DNA of 64,000 nucleotides. Origin: Pseudomonas citri (GTDB lineage: Bacteria; Pseudomonadota; Gammaproteobacteria; Pseudomonadales; Pseudomonadaceae). Position 1 is the first letter of the stretch. Every line of letters begins with the position of its first letter. A program made the position numbers and the translations under genes. The notes under the pieces were generated by a model that saw only the letters and a list, made by a program, of their open reading frames with translations, searched no databases and had not been told where the DNA came from. The stretch spans positions 1 to 64,000 of the forward strand of contig NZ_JAODAB010000026.1 of assembly GCF_025336485.1 (NCBI RefSeq), in the 5' to 3' direction. Positions 47,189-55,423 of the stretch are shown piece after piece.

Positions 47189-48097
47189 ATGATTACGTTC
47201 TCCGATCTCGAACTGGTTACGGCCATTTCCGTTTCTGGCTCATTGAGCGAGGCCGCTCGAAAGATGAGGGTGACCACGGCAGCCCTCTCGATGAGACTGA
47301 GAAAACTTGAAGCGGAGTTGGGTATGAAGCTCGCCAGTCGAGACTCCAGGCGCTTGGCGTTGACTGAGGACGGAGAGCGCATGGCTGAGGAAGGCCGTCG
47401 GTTATTACAGGCGTTGGAAGAGCTATCTGACTCCATGGTGGCCGACGACGAGCGCCTTCAGGGAGTGATCCGCCTCTCTGCCCCGTTCGGCTTTGGGCGG
47501 TTGCGCTTGGCTCCCTTGCTGGCACGATTTGCTAAGCTCCACCCTAAACTACGAGTCGAGCTGGATCTGCGCGAAACCCCTTGGCCAGATCGAAGCAATT
47601 GCGATGCGGTCATTCACATTGGCTCCATCAGCGACAGTTCATGGACTGCTCAAGTGTTGGCATCCAATGAACGATGGTTGTGTGCCAGCCCGTCCTATCT
47701 GAAAGAAAACGGAACCCCAATAGCGCCTGAGGACATGGCGGCTCATCGGTGTATTTGTATTCGTGAGAACGACGAACACGCGACGTACTGGCACCTGCGC
47801 AGGGAAAGCGAAAGCAAGTCTCTGCGAATCTTTCCGAGCATGGTCAGCAATGATGGTGGCGTGGCGCGCAGATGGGCGGAACAAGATCTTGGTTTGGTTC
47901 TGCGTTCGCAATGGGACGTGGTTGATTCTATTGCCCAGGGTAGCCTGATTCGCGTGCTGGCAGACTGGGAGTTCGAGACAGCTCCGATTCTTCTGCTAAT
48001 ACCGACCAGAAAAAACAGGTCCCGTAAAATACAGGCTCTTGCTTCATTCTTGAGCGAATCATTCAAAACGAAAGGCACTGAGAAAAGCCGGTCATAG
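47189..48097 (+). CDS. LysR-family regulator of the island
   Basis: An LTTR of 302 residues. The HTH is at residues ~2-60 (LVTAISVSGSLSEAARKMRVTTAALSMRLRKLE) and the effector domain at ~90-295. It is divergent from the BhcC-like aldolase gene, and the 96-base spacer is A/T-rich with TTAACGATCACTTAAAC, so this is the probable regulator of that gene. The inducer is unknown; hydroxyaspartate or an amino acid would fit. 52 bases separate it from the YheO-type gene on the same strand. Confidence 0.88.
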   Translation: MITFSDLELVTAISVSGSLSEAARKMRVTTAALSMRLRKLEAELGMKLASRDSRRLALTEDGERMAEEGRRLLQALEELSDSMVADDERLQGVIRLSAPFGFGRLRLAPLLARFAKLHPKLRVELDLRETPWPDRSNCDAVIHIGSISDSSWTAQVLASNERWLCASPSYLKENGTPIAPEDMAAHRCICIRENDEHATYWHLRRESESKSLRIFPSMVSNDGGVARRWAEQDLGLVLRSQWDVVDSIAQGSLIRVLADWEFETAPILLLIPTRKNRSRKIQALASFLSESFKTKGTEKSRS

Positions 48098-48149
48098 GCT
48101 GTTATCGTCCTCTTATTTAAACCTTTTACTTTTGCTGGACATCTTCGCT

Positions 48150-48776
48150 ATGAAGAAAACGACCCCCGAGCAACAGGCGCTGATCAGTCAGCTGGAGCAA
48201 ATTGCCGAAGGCTTGAGCCAGACCTTCAGCCCATTTTGTGAAGTCGTATTGCACGATCTGCGAGATCCCGAGCACGCAATACTGGCCATTCACAACAATC
48301 TTTCTGGTAGGGAGATCGGACATCCAGCTACCGAGTTGGGGCTCGCCCGGATTGCTGATCCAGCCTATCCCCAGATCATTGCCAATTATCCCAATCAATT
48401 CAAAGATGGCCGTCAGGCCAAAAGTACCTCGATTGGTATAAAGGACTCCACTGGACGGTACGTGGCCGCGCTCTGCATGAACGTTGATCTCACCCTGTTT
48501 AGGGGTTTGCAGGGCATGCTGGATCAGTTCGGATCTTTCAGTGGCGATCGTCCGCATGAATCGCTCGAATCGAGCGGTGCAGAATCTATTCGTGCGCGTA
48601 TTGATCAGTTTGCTGCACGACTATCCACTTCTCCTCGTGCGCTGAAGGCTGGCGATCGGCGAGTTTTACTTCAGGAGTTGAAGGAGTCTGGCCTTCTGGA
48701 TATCAGAAAGGCCATGGAAACGGTGGCTTCACACCTCGGTGTATCTCGCGCAACGGTGTATAGCGATACGAGGTGA
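48150..48776 (+). CDS. YheO/DauR-type PAS regulator
   Basis: A 208-residue regulator of the YheO family: an N-terminal PAS-like domain (residues ~10-115; SPFCEVVLHDLRDPEHAILAI) and a C-terminal DauR-type helix-turn-helix (DIRKAMETVASHLGVSRATVYSDTR). Family members such as DauR regulate D-arginine catabolism, so an amino-acid signal is likely. I start at the ATG at 48150 because the TTG six codons earlier lacks any ribosome-binding site. It is convergent with the catabolic operon, which is its probable target. Confidence 0.85.
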   Translation: MKKTTPEQQALISQLEQIAEGLSQTFSPFCEVVLHDLRDPEHAILAIHNNLSGREIGHPATELGLARIADPAYPQIIANYPNQFKDGRQAKSTSIGIKDSTGRYVAALCMNVDLTLFRGLQGMLDQFGSFSGDRPHESLESSGAESIRARIDQFAARLSTSPRALKAGDRRVLLQELKESGLLDIRKAMETVASHLGVSRATVYSDTR

Positions 48777-48790
48777 TCAACACCTCGTAT
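48766..48790. terminator. Bidirectional terminator between regulator and rraA-like gene
   Basis: ATACGAGGTG-ATCAA-CACCTCGTAT has perfect 10-bp arms and overlaps the YheO-type stop. It serves both the regulator and the converging catabolic operon. Confidence 0.75.
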
Positions 48791-48798
48791 GATCTCGG

Positions 48799-49497
48799 CT
48801 ACACGGGACAGCCTTTGGCCCTGAGCATCGCGTTGAACCGATCAGGGTCAAGCGTATTGTCTTCAATCCCTTTGAGGATCGACGCCTCCCGATCCAGCAA
48901 CTGGCGGCAAAGATCATAAACCTTGGCGAGCTGATCCTGAGCGATGGCAACCACGCCATCGGAATCCCCTACCACCAGGTCACCCGGATTAACGACCAGC
49001 CCGGCACACGACACTGGGACATTGATCTCGCCAGCACCGTCTGTACTTGGGCCACGGTGGACACAGCCGAGGGCGAAAACTGGCATCTTGCCGTCCAGCC
49101 AGTCGTCATGATCACGAAGCATACCGTTTACGACGATCCCAGCGATCCCTGCTTTGAGAGCCATCGCCCGCATGATCCCGCCAATGATGGCTCTGGTCTG
49201 GTCACCACTACCGTCCACCACCAGAATGTCGCCAGGCCGCGCCATCTGGATGGCTTTAAGCGTCATGAGGTTATCGCCGGGGCGCACCCGCACGGTAATC
49301 GCTGTTCCGCACATATGGCCGCGGCCGTGAAATGGACGCAGACCCAACCCGCCTACGTTGCGACCCAAGCAATCACTGATGATTGCGCTGGGGACTTGGC
49401 TAAACGTGTCAAGCCAGTCATCAGCGATAGCAGCGGGTGATGGGTTGATATGGAAGCCCGTGGGCCAAGCTTCATTCGACGCGACATTTAGCATCAT
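48799..49497 (-). CDS. RraA-fold aldolase/decarboxylase
   Basis: A 232-residue protein of the RraA/HMG-aldolase family, whose enzymes cleave 4-hydroxy-4-methyl-2-oxoglutarate or decarboxylate oxaloacetate with a divalent metal. The active-site pattern is present: VVDGSGDQTRAIIGGIMRAMALKAG and GIVVNGMLRDHDD (Arg-Asp pair). TAGGAGA precedes the ATG. It is last gene of the island's minus-strand operon. In this setting oxaloacetate decarboxylation to pyruvate is the attractive role, but this is inference. Confidence 0.8.
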   Translation of the reverse strand: MMLNVASNEAWPTGFHINPSPAAIADDWLDTFSQVPSAIISDCLGRNVGGLGLRPFHGRGHMCGTAITVRVRPGDNLMTLKAIQMARPGDILVVDGSGDQTRAIIGGIMRAMALKAGIAGIVVNGMLRDHDDWLDGKMPVFALGCVHRGPSTDGAGEINVPVSCAGLVVNPGDLVVGDSDGVVAIAQDQLAKVYDLCRQLLDREASILKGIEDNTLDPDRFNAMLRAKGCPV

Positions 49498-49539
49498 CGA
49501 TCTCCTATGAATGCCAGAAATGGACGTAATTGCAGCGCT

Positions 49540-49929
49540 TTAATCAGCGTTGATTTCAATACGAGCGATAGCCTCAATCTCAACCAGATAGCCATGGTGC
49601 AGCTCTGGCACCGGTACCACGGCGCGAGCTGGCCGGTGGCTGCCCAACATTTCGGAGTAGAGCCGGTCGAAGGCTGGCCAGTGCTTCACACCTGCGACGT
49701 ACACAGTGACCTTGACCAAGTCGGAGGGAGTGCAACCTGCGGCATGCAGAATGGCCAACAGATTGTTGAGAGCAACTTGTGCTTGTTCGGTGAACGATGC
49801 CTCGATGTTGTGGGTGCCATCTGGGCTAACGGGAAGCTGACCAGAAATGTACAGCGAGCCTTGGTGAACAACCGCTTGCGAGTAGTGACCGGCAGGTTGG
49901 GAAGCCGCATCGGTGCTAACAATTTTCAT
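49540..49929 (-). CDS. RidA-family enamine/imine deaminase
   Basis: A 129-residue YjgF/YER057c/UK114 trimer-type protein. The key Arg lies in HRPARAVVPVPELHHGYLVE, the position of the carboxylate-binding Arg of active RidA, and the last strand IEAIARIEI is intact. RidA proteins hydrolyse reactive 2-aminoacrylate and related imines released by PLP dehydratases. Its presence beside a threonine-dehydratase-type enzyme (three genes upstream) fits hydrolysis of iminosuccinate or aminoacrylate. 42 bases to the RraA-like gene. Confidence 0.88.
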   Translation of the reverse strand: MKIVSTDAASQPAGHYSQAVVHQGSLYISGQLPVSPDGTHNIEASFTEQAQVALNNLLAILHAAGCTPSDLVKVTVYVAGVKHWPAFDRLYSEMLGSHRPARAVVPVPELHHGYLVEIEAIARIEINAD

Positions 49930-49995
49930 AGGTAACCTTGTATAGGGTGGAGCCGACGCATCAGGCGATGCCCACCGCGTCAGCTCTTGGATGTA

Positions 49996-51138
49996 TCAAT
50001 GACCGTTTGTGAAGGCTGCTTGTACCTTGCCAGGATCGGTGACGCCGCCGGCGATAAGCAGTTGGGCGAGAATTCGCGACTTCTGGGGGTTGAGATCCAT
50101 CGAAGCGACAAAGCCGCTCTTGGTGTCATCCACTTCGATGTTGCGATTGACATAGCCTTTGCTTACACGAGTCGAGCGGACAACCACAATGCCTTGCGCA
50201 ACTGCTTTTTCGAGGGCGGCGAGTGCCTGCTTCGAGGTGTTGCCATCGCCCTTACCAGCCAAAATGATGCCCTTGGCTTTGTCTTCAATGGCATGCTCAA
50301 TTTGCTTGGCATCCATGTTGGCATGACTGTAGATGATGTCGACGCGTGGCAGAGCCGGGCCTTGCGGCAACGCCAGCGGCGCAAGGCGACCCGCATCAAG
50401 CGGCTGGATATAGCGCACATGTCCCATATCCACATACCCCAGAGAGCCAAGGTTAGGAGACTGCATCGTTTGAACGCTGGTGCTGTTGGTTTTGGTAACG
50501 CCACGGGCCCCATCGATCTGCTCGTTCATTACCACTAGGACGCCGCGGCCTTTCGATTGTTTGTCCGTCGCCACCTGGACCGCTTCATAGATATTGGCCG
50601 GGCCATCAGCGCTCAAGCCGGTCGCCGGCCGCATCGAACCGACCAAAACAACGGGCTTGTCGGTCTTCAGCACCAGATCGAGGAAGAAGGCTGTTTCCTC
50701 CATGGTATCCGTGCCATGGGTGATCACCACGGCCTCCGCTTCGTTCTTGTCGAAGGCTTGTTGAATACGATTGGCGAGCTTGAACCAGATTTCATCGCTC
50801 ATGTCTTGCGAGCCGATTGAGGCGATCTGTTCGGCGGTGATGGTGGCCAAATCCCCCAGCCCTGAAACTGCGGCCACCAATTGCTGAGGGCCAATGGCGC
50901 CGGCATTGTAGGCACCGGTGCCACGATTATCGGCGGAGCCTGCGATAGTTCCACCCGTTGCAAGTAACAGAACACGTGGCAGTGCCACTTGTTGATTAGT
51001 CGAACTCATGGTCTTTTCCTGGGCGAACGCAGACGGAACACCAACGGTTAAGCCTGCCATTATCGAGAGCATAAACCCCGCCAAAAGTTTACGGCTGAAG
51101 TTATGGCTGCTGTTGAAGCTCAAAGAGTTGATAGTCAT
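49996..51138 (-). CDS. Periplasmic type II L-asparaginase/glutaminase
   Basis: A 380-residue exported hydrolase converting asparagine (and perhaps glutamine) to aspartate and ammonia. A signal peptide with cleavage after PSAFA occupies the first ~40 residues. Catalytic threonines are in LLATGGTIAGS and VITHGTDTMEETAFF, and SMRPATGLSADGP is the conserved substrate loop. It supplies periplasmic aspartate to the symporter encoded 38 bases upstream. The C-terminal Tyr/Phe region matches the bacterial type II family. Confidence 0.93.
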   Translation of the reverse strand: MTINSLSFNSSHNFSRKLLAGFMLSIMAGLTVGVPSAFAQEKTMSSTNQQVALPRVLLLATGGTIAGSADNRGTGAYNAGAIGPQQLVAAVSGLGDLATITAEQIASIGSQDMSDEIWFKLANRIQQAFDKNEAEAVVITHGTDTMEETAFFLDLVLKTDKPVVLVGSMRPATGLSADGPANIYEAVQVATDKQSKGRGVLVVMNEQIDGARGVTKTNSTSVQTMQSPNLGSLGYVDMGHVRYIQPLDAGRLAPLALPQGPALPRVDIIYSHANMDAKQIEHAIEDKAKGIILAGKGDGNTSKQALAALEKAVAQGIVVVRSTRVSKGYVNRNIEVDDTKSGFVASMDLNPQKSRILAQLLIAGGVTDPGKVQAAFTNGH

Positions 51139-51176
51139 TTTTCGTTTCTCTTATTTTTGTTAGAGCAATGTTTTGA

Positions 51177-52448
51177 TTAAACGACTTGAGGAATTTTCTC
51201 AGCATTGATTGCTGTTTCAACTTCCTCAGTTTCATTGTCGTGTCGTCCGATGACGGCTGTTGCGACACCGCAGCCAAAAACGTTGGTGGCGGTGCGTCCC
51301 ATGTCCAGGATGGGGTCAACTGCAAGGATGAGAAGCAGGCCTGCTTCCGGAAGTCCGATCATCGGCAGTCCCGCAGCCAGGACGACCAGCGAGCCCCGAG
51401 CTACACCCGCTGTACCTTTGCTGATTACCAGCAGGGTCAGCAGCACCATGATCTGGTGGGCAAAGGTCATTTCGATGTTGTACGCCTGGGCGATGAACAT
51501 CACGATGAATGCTTGGTACATCATCGAGCCGTCTAGGTTAAATGAGTAACCCAACGGCAGGACGAAGCTGCTTACACGCTTGTTAGCGCCGAACTTGTCC
51601 ATGGCGGCAATAGTTTTCGGGTAAGCAGCTTCGCTGCTCGCCGTAGAGAACGCGATCAGAATTGGCTCACGCATATGCTGGAACAGGTTTTTCATGCGTG
51701 GACCGAGGGCTAGGTAGCCGGCAAGCGTAATCAACGACCAAAGCAGTGCCAGGCCCAGGAAATACTGTCCAACCATCTTGCCAAAGGTCACGACCATTTC
51801 CAGACCATGGACGGTGATGGTGGCGGCGATGGCTGCAAATACCGCCAGTGGAGCCACATACATCACGTAGTCGGTGACCCTGAACATGACATTGGCCAGT
51901 TCTTCGAGCATGTCCACGATGATGGACTTGCCTTTGCCCTTGACGAACGCCAATGCAGAGCCGAAGAACAGGGAGAACACAACGATTTGCAGCACTTCGT
52001 TCGTCCCCATTGCCTCAATAATGCTTCGAGGGAATACATGGGTGAGGAAGATCGGCAGGCTAAAGCCGGAAGTGTTCAAACCCGTGCTCACGGCTTCACT
52101 GGCCACGGTCAGGTTCAGACCGACACCTGGCTGGAAAAGATTGGCGAAGAGCAAACCGATAGACAGGGATACCAGGGAGGCAATCAGGAACCAAGTGATG
52201 GCTTTAAAGCCGACACGGCCCATCGAACCGTTCCCTGACATGCTGGCAACGCCGGTTACCAAGGTGGCAAGCACCAAGGGTGCGATAACCATTTTGATCA
52301 GGCGTAAAAACACGTCAGTGACCAGATTCAGGTATCCGGCAATTTCTTTTGCGGCCGCAGCATCCAGCTGACTGTGGAGCGTGCCTCCTAGGACTACGCC
52401 GAAAATCATCGCGATAACTATCGCTTTAACGAGAAAGCGGCTTTTCAT
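51177..52448 (-). CDS. Dicarboxylate/amino acid:cation symporter (DAACS)
   Basis: A membrane transporter of 423 residues with eight TM helices plus two re-entrant loops. Family signatures are AFSTASSEAAYPKTI (serine-rich hairpin) and NLDGSMMYQAFIVMFIAQ, with DMGRTATNVFG binding the substrate amino group or cation. GltP/DctA-like, so glutamate, aspartate or C4-dicarboxylate uptake is expected. The ATG at 52446-52448 is favoured over a GTG two codons upstream because GAGG would overlap the latter. It lies mid-operon between the dehydratase (with a hairpin at 52536-52555) and the asparaginase. Confidence 0.92.
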   Translation of the reverse strand: MKSRFLVKAIVIAMIFGVVLGGTLHSQLDAAAAKEIAGYLNLVTDVFLRLIKMVIAPLVLATLVTGVASMSGNGSMGRVGFKAITWFLIASLVSLSIGLLFANLFQPGVGLNLTVASEAVSTGLNTSGFSLPIFLTHVFPRSIIEAMGTNEVLQIVVFSLFFGSALAFVKGKGKSIIVDMLEELANVMFRVTDYVMYVAPLAVFAAIAATITVHGLEMVVTFGKMVGQYFLGLALLWSLITLAGYLALGPRMKNLFQHMREPILIAFSTASSEAAYPKTIAAMDKFGANKRVSSFVLPLGYSFNLDGSMMYQAFIVMFIAQAYNIEMTFAHQIMVLLTLLVISKGTAGVARGSLVVLAAGLPMIGLPEAGLLLILAVDPILDMGRTATNVFGCGVATAVIGRHDNETEEVETAINAEKIPQVV

Positions 52449-52584
52449 GTGCACCTCTTTTTATAGTGGCTTAATTTATGGCCATATTGTCTGGGCTAAA
52501 TGTATGTTCTTTAAATCTCGGCAAGACGGTGCCGTCAGGTGCTGTTGAGCGCCTGATTTTTTCAACAGATAAAGCTAACGGCTC

Positions 52585-53550
52585 TTACGACAGGAGAAAC
52601 TTTCCAAGCTTGTCGATATCAATATTACCGCCTGTAATAATGACGCCGACCCGGTTACCCTGGAGCTCGTCCTTGAACTTTCTTACTGCGGCAAGACCCA
52701 GACATCCGGTGGGTTCGACCACAATTTTCATGCGCTGAATAAAGAACTTCATTGCAGAAATCAGCTCTTCGTCAGTGACAGTTACAATCCGGTTCACACC
52801 ATTCAAAATAATTGGGAAGGTGTAATTACCCAGATGCTGTGTTTGCGCACCATCAGCGATGGTGTCAGGGGTGTCGATGTGAACAATCTCACCTGAATTG
52901 AAAGACCGTTGTCCGTCGTTCCCTGCTTCAGGCTCAACGCCGATCAGAGTGCATTCTGGCGCCAATGCGCGCGTCGCCAAGGTGGTTCCCGACAGCATGC
53001 CGCCGCCGCCCAGACCTACAAACAAGGCGTCCAGTTGCCCGACGCTTTGAAACAGTTCTTTGGCGGCCGTACCCTGGCCGGACAGAACGTCTGGATGGTC
53101 GTAGGACGGGATCAGTGTCATACCATGCTTGGTGGCCAGTGCCCGACCGATAGCCTCGCGGTCTTCGGTGAAGCGGTCGTAGAACACAACCTCGGCGCCA
53201 TAGCCTTTGGTAGCCGCGACCTTGGCTGCAGGAGCGTCAGTTGGCATGACAATGGTGGCCGAGATCTTCAACAGCTTGGCCGCCAAAGCGATGCCTTGTG
53301 CGTGGTTCCCCGAAGAGAACGCTACAACACCGCCTCGACGTTGCTCTTCGCTGAATTTAGCGAGCGAGTTGTATGCACCTCGGAATTTGAAGGAGCCGGT
53401 ACGTTGGTAGTTTTCGCATTTGAAAAATACCTGTGCACCGATCTCCTCATCGATCGTACGAGAAGTCAAAACAGGCGTGACGTTGGCTGCTCCCTCAAGT
53501 CTCGTAGCCGCGTCGACTACGTCTTGATAAGTTGGCAGAGTGATTTGCAT
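52585..53550 (-). CDS. Threonine-dehydratase-fold PLP enzyme, hydroxyaspartate dehydratase (BhcB)-like
   Basis: A fold-type II PLP enzyme of 321 residues without an ACT regulatory domain, like serine racemase, EutB and threo-3-hydroxyaspartate ammonia-lyase. The PLP lysine is in RTGSFKFRGAYNSL (~54), the cofactor ring site in SSGNHAQGIALA and the phosphate cup in GLGGGGMLSGT. The segment TIADGAQTQHLGNYTFPI resembles hydroxyaspartate lyases. BhcB-type chemistry gives iminosuccinate from beta-hydroxyaspartate. GAGGAC precedes the ATG, and the reductase-like gene ends 20 bases upstream. Threonine/serine dehydratase or serine racemase are the alternatives. Confidence 0.82.
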   Translation of the reverse strand: MQITLPTYQDVVDAATRLEGAANVTPVLTSRTIDEEIGAQVFFKCENYQRTGSFKFRGAYNSLAKFSEEQRRGGVVAFSSGNHAQGIALAAKLLKISATIVMPTDAPAAKVAATKGYGAEVVFYDRFTEDREAIGRALATKHGMTLIPSYDHPDVLSGQGTAAKELFQSVGQLDALFVGLGGGGMLSGTTLATRALAPECTLIGVEPEAGNDGQRSFNSGEIVHIDTPDTIADGAQTQHLGNYTFPIILNGVNRIVTVTDEELISAMKFFIQRMKIVVEPTGCLGLAAVRKFKDELQGNRVGVIITGGNIDIDKLGKFLLS

Positions 53551-53570
53551 AGCAAAATGTCCTCAAAGAT

Positions 53571-54542
53571 TTACCACGGCCATGAAATATCGTGGCCAAT
53601 ACCTTCGATATTGGCTTGCTTGAACAGAAGCTGAGCAACTGTCAGATCTTGTAACGCCAACCCCGTCATGTCGAAGAGGGTGATGTCATTGGTATTGCGG
53701 ATGAATTCGACTTGCCCAGTCAGCAGGTCACCGATTTCAGTTACTGGTGAAGCCGGCGCCCATTGCGTTTCGCCAAACTGACGAGCTTGAGCTTGATCGT
53801 CGACAAAGACTTTGGCTTTGAGCAGTAGCCCTTCCGGCGCTTCCCGTTTGCCCTTAGTGTCTGCACCCACGCAGTTGAAGTGCGTACCGGGTTGGACGGC
53901 CTCTAGGTCAAACAGTACCTGTCCTCCGGGCGTTGCTGTGATGACTACATCACTTTGGGATACGGCATCGTTAGCCGATGCGCTGTGGCGCACAGAGGCG
54001 CGTTCTGAAAACTGCGATTCAAATTGCGCACTCGGTACGCCATCCGCTGTCAGGTAGGTGACATGCTTGATGCTGGACATCACGCGAAGGGCGTAATCCA
54101 CTTGAATGCTGGCCTGTACTCCGGTGCCGAAAACGCAGAGTTGCGAGCTGTCTCGACGAGCAAACATTTCCAGACCCAAAGCTCCGGCAGCGCCCGTCCG
54201 GAGTGTCGTAATAGCGTTGCCATCAATGACACACAGCGGCCGTCCGGTCTCGGGATCGATCAGCAGGATGGTCGCTTGATGCGGTTCACCTTGCAGGGCA
54301 CGGTTGGTGGGCCAGAAACCGGCTGCTTTGAATCCGAGCACGCCCTGGTTGGCGATACCGCCGGATTTGATTCCAAAGATGCCACCCGTGCTGAGCGCTT
54401 CGCGAACAACAGGGAAGACTTGGCCATCCCCTGCGCTATGCAGATAGAAAGCTTCGCGAACGGCGTTGAGGATCTGCTCGGGTAGCACTAGGGCGTTTAC
54501 ACTATCCCTATCCAGCAGTTTTAGCGTTTCAATCTTGGACAT
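53571..54542 (-). CDS. Ornithine-cyclodeaminase/mu-crystallin family, iminosuccinate reductase (BhcD)-like
   Basis: A 323-residue NAD(P)-dependent protein of the OCD/mu-crystallin fold. The Rossmann motif is LCVFGTGVQASIQVDYAL (~residue 133), and the substrate-side residues lie in GIKSGGIA, TTLRTGAAGALG and the terminal FDMTGLALQDLTVAQLL. Members include BhcD (iminosuccinate to aspartate), EutC, ketimine reductases and ornithine cyclodeaminase. It is first gene of the six-gene minus-strand operon and directly upstream of the BhcB-like gene, the pair order shared with hydroxyaspartate and ectoine clusters. Confidence 0.82.
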   Translation of the reverse strand: MSKIETLKLLDRDSVNALVLPEQILNAVREAFYLHSAGDGQVFPVVREALSTGGIFGIKSGGIANQGVLGFKAAGFWPTNRALQGEPHQATILLIDPETGRPLCVIDGNAITTLRTGAAGALGLEMFARRDSSQLCVFGTGVQASIQVDYALRVMSSIKHVTYLTADGVPSAQFESQFSERASVRHSASANDAVSQSDVVITATPGGQVLFDLEAVQPGTHFNCVGADTKGKREAPEGLLLKAKVFVDDQAQARQFGETQWAPASPVTEIGDLLTGQVEFIRNTNDITLFDMTGLALQDLTVAQLLFKQANIEGIGHDISWPW

Positions 54543-54865
54543 TATGCGCGCCTGGTACGATAGCTATTTCAGACACATTATCCAGTTCTGGACATTATGT
54601 AAAGGCACGGTGCAGCCGCCTGTCAAGAAAGATCGACCGCTCAGCTCATTGCGACGGGCCGCTAGGGCGTCCTGGCGGTTAACTGACGCTGCGCAATGGC
54701 TGTGGATTTTTAGCCCGTCAGGGCAGGCGGAAGTCGGCCAAAAGCGGGCATTAATCTTCGAGGTACTAACCAGAACTCTCATATCCTCAATTGAGAACTA
54801 TCGTGATGGTTGCGAAACCGCCTGTGAATCTCCCCGGGTTTCTTGGATAGTGAGCGACCGCTTCT

Positions 54866-55051
54866 GGCCGATTCTGTTGAAAAAGTCGGCCATGGTTTCC
54901 TCGGCAGAAAAGTACGCGCGTGAGATTGAAATCTTTACTTTGAGCAGAGGCTTCCGGACTCAGATTTCACGTATGAACGTGCAAAAAAGGCGTTTTCACC
55001 GATGAGCGATGAGACCGTTTCGGCAAAGCGACTTTTTCAACAGAATCGGCC
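54866..55051. mobile_element. MITE-like element with 23-bp terminal inverted repeats
   Basis: GGCCGATTCTGTTGAAAAAG plus TCG at the left matches, without mismatch, the complement of 55029-55051. The 186-bp span encodes no transposase. GGCCGA occurs at both outer ends and could be target duplication. The ends resemble insertion-sequence termini common in Pseudomonas; the parental element cannot be named here. Confidence 0.7.
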
Positions 55052-55284
55052 GACTGCTGCCCTTGGCCTGTGACAGCAATCGGCCCAAAAGCAGGCACTC
55101 GGATGTGTGTTCCTGATCTTGCACAGAATTGCCTGCGTACACCACCTTCGGCAGTTTGCTGCTGCCGTGCTCATGGGGTATCGAAAGAACTCCAATAAAA
55201 TATGGGCTTGATCAGGATAATCGTAGGGATATGAATACTAATAATCAGCATAATTTCATTGTAAAACAAATGCTTATTTTTCTA

Positions 55285-55324
55285 TTCGAGTCCAGGTCGT
55301 GGAGCCAGACAAGGTTCCAGAGAA
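55285..55324 (+). repeat. attR, 40-bp direct repeat
   Basis: Exact second copy of 43735-43774, the last 23 bases of tRNA-Asn plus 17 bases. There is no tRNA 5' part here, so it is the island's distal attachment site. Confidence 0.92.
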
Positions 55325-55341
55325 AGCTGTGAACCGCCCGA

Positions 55342-55371
55342 GAAACCCGCCTGATGGCGGGTTTTTTCGTT
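55342..55371 (+). terminator. Terminator after attR
   Basis: GAAACCCGCC-TGAT-GGCGGGTTTTTT, nearly the same as the tRNA-Asn terminator at 43800-43829. It is probably the original chromosomal terminator of tRNA-Asn, pushed away by integration. Confidence 0.85.
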
Positions 55372-55423
55372 TTTGGCGCTGCCCAATACGAAGCGCCGCC
55401 CGGCATCGACAGCGGACCAGGGG

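Larger units (their letters stand above)
54543..55423. other. Right end of the island and junction
   Basis: The 881 bases between the first catabolic gene and the glyA stop hold the operon promoter, a short inverted-repeat element (54866-55051), attR (55285-55324) and the tRNA-Asn-type terminator (55342-55371). Open frames here (for example 54466-55005 plus) have no recognisable protein. The motifs GTCGGCCAAAAGCGGGCA (54734 region) and ATCGGCCCAAAAGCAGGCA (55078 region) are related repeats. Confidence 0.6.
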
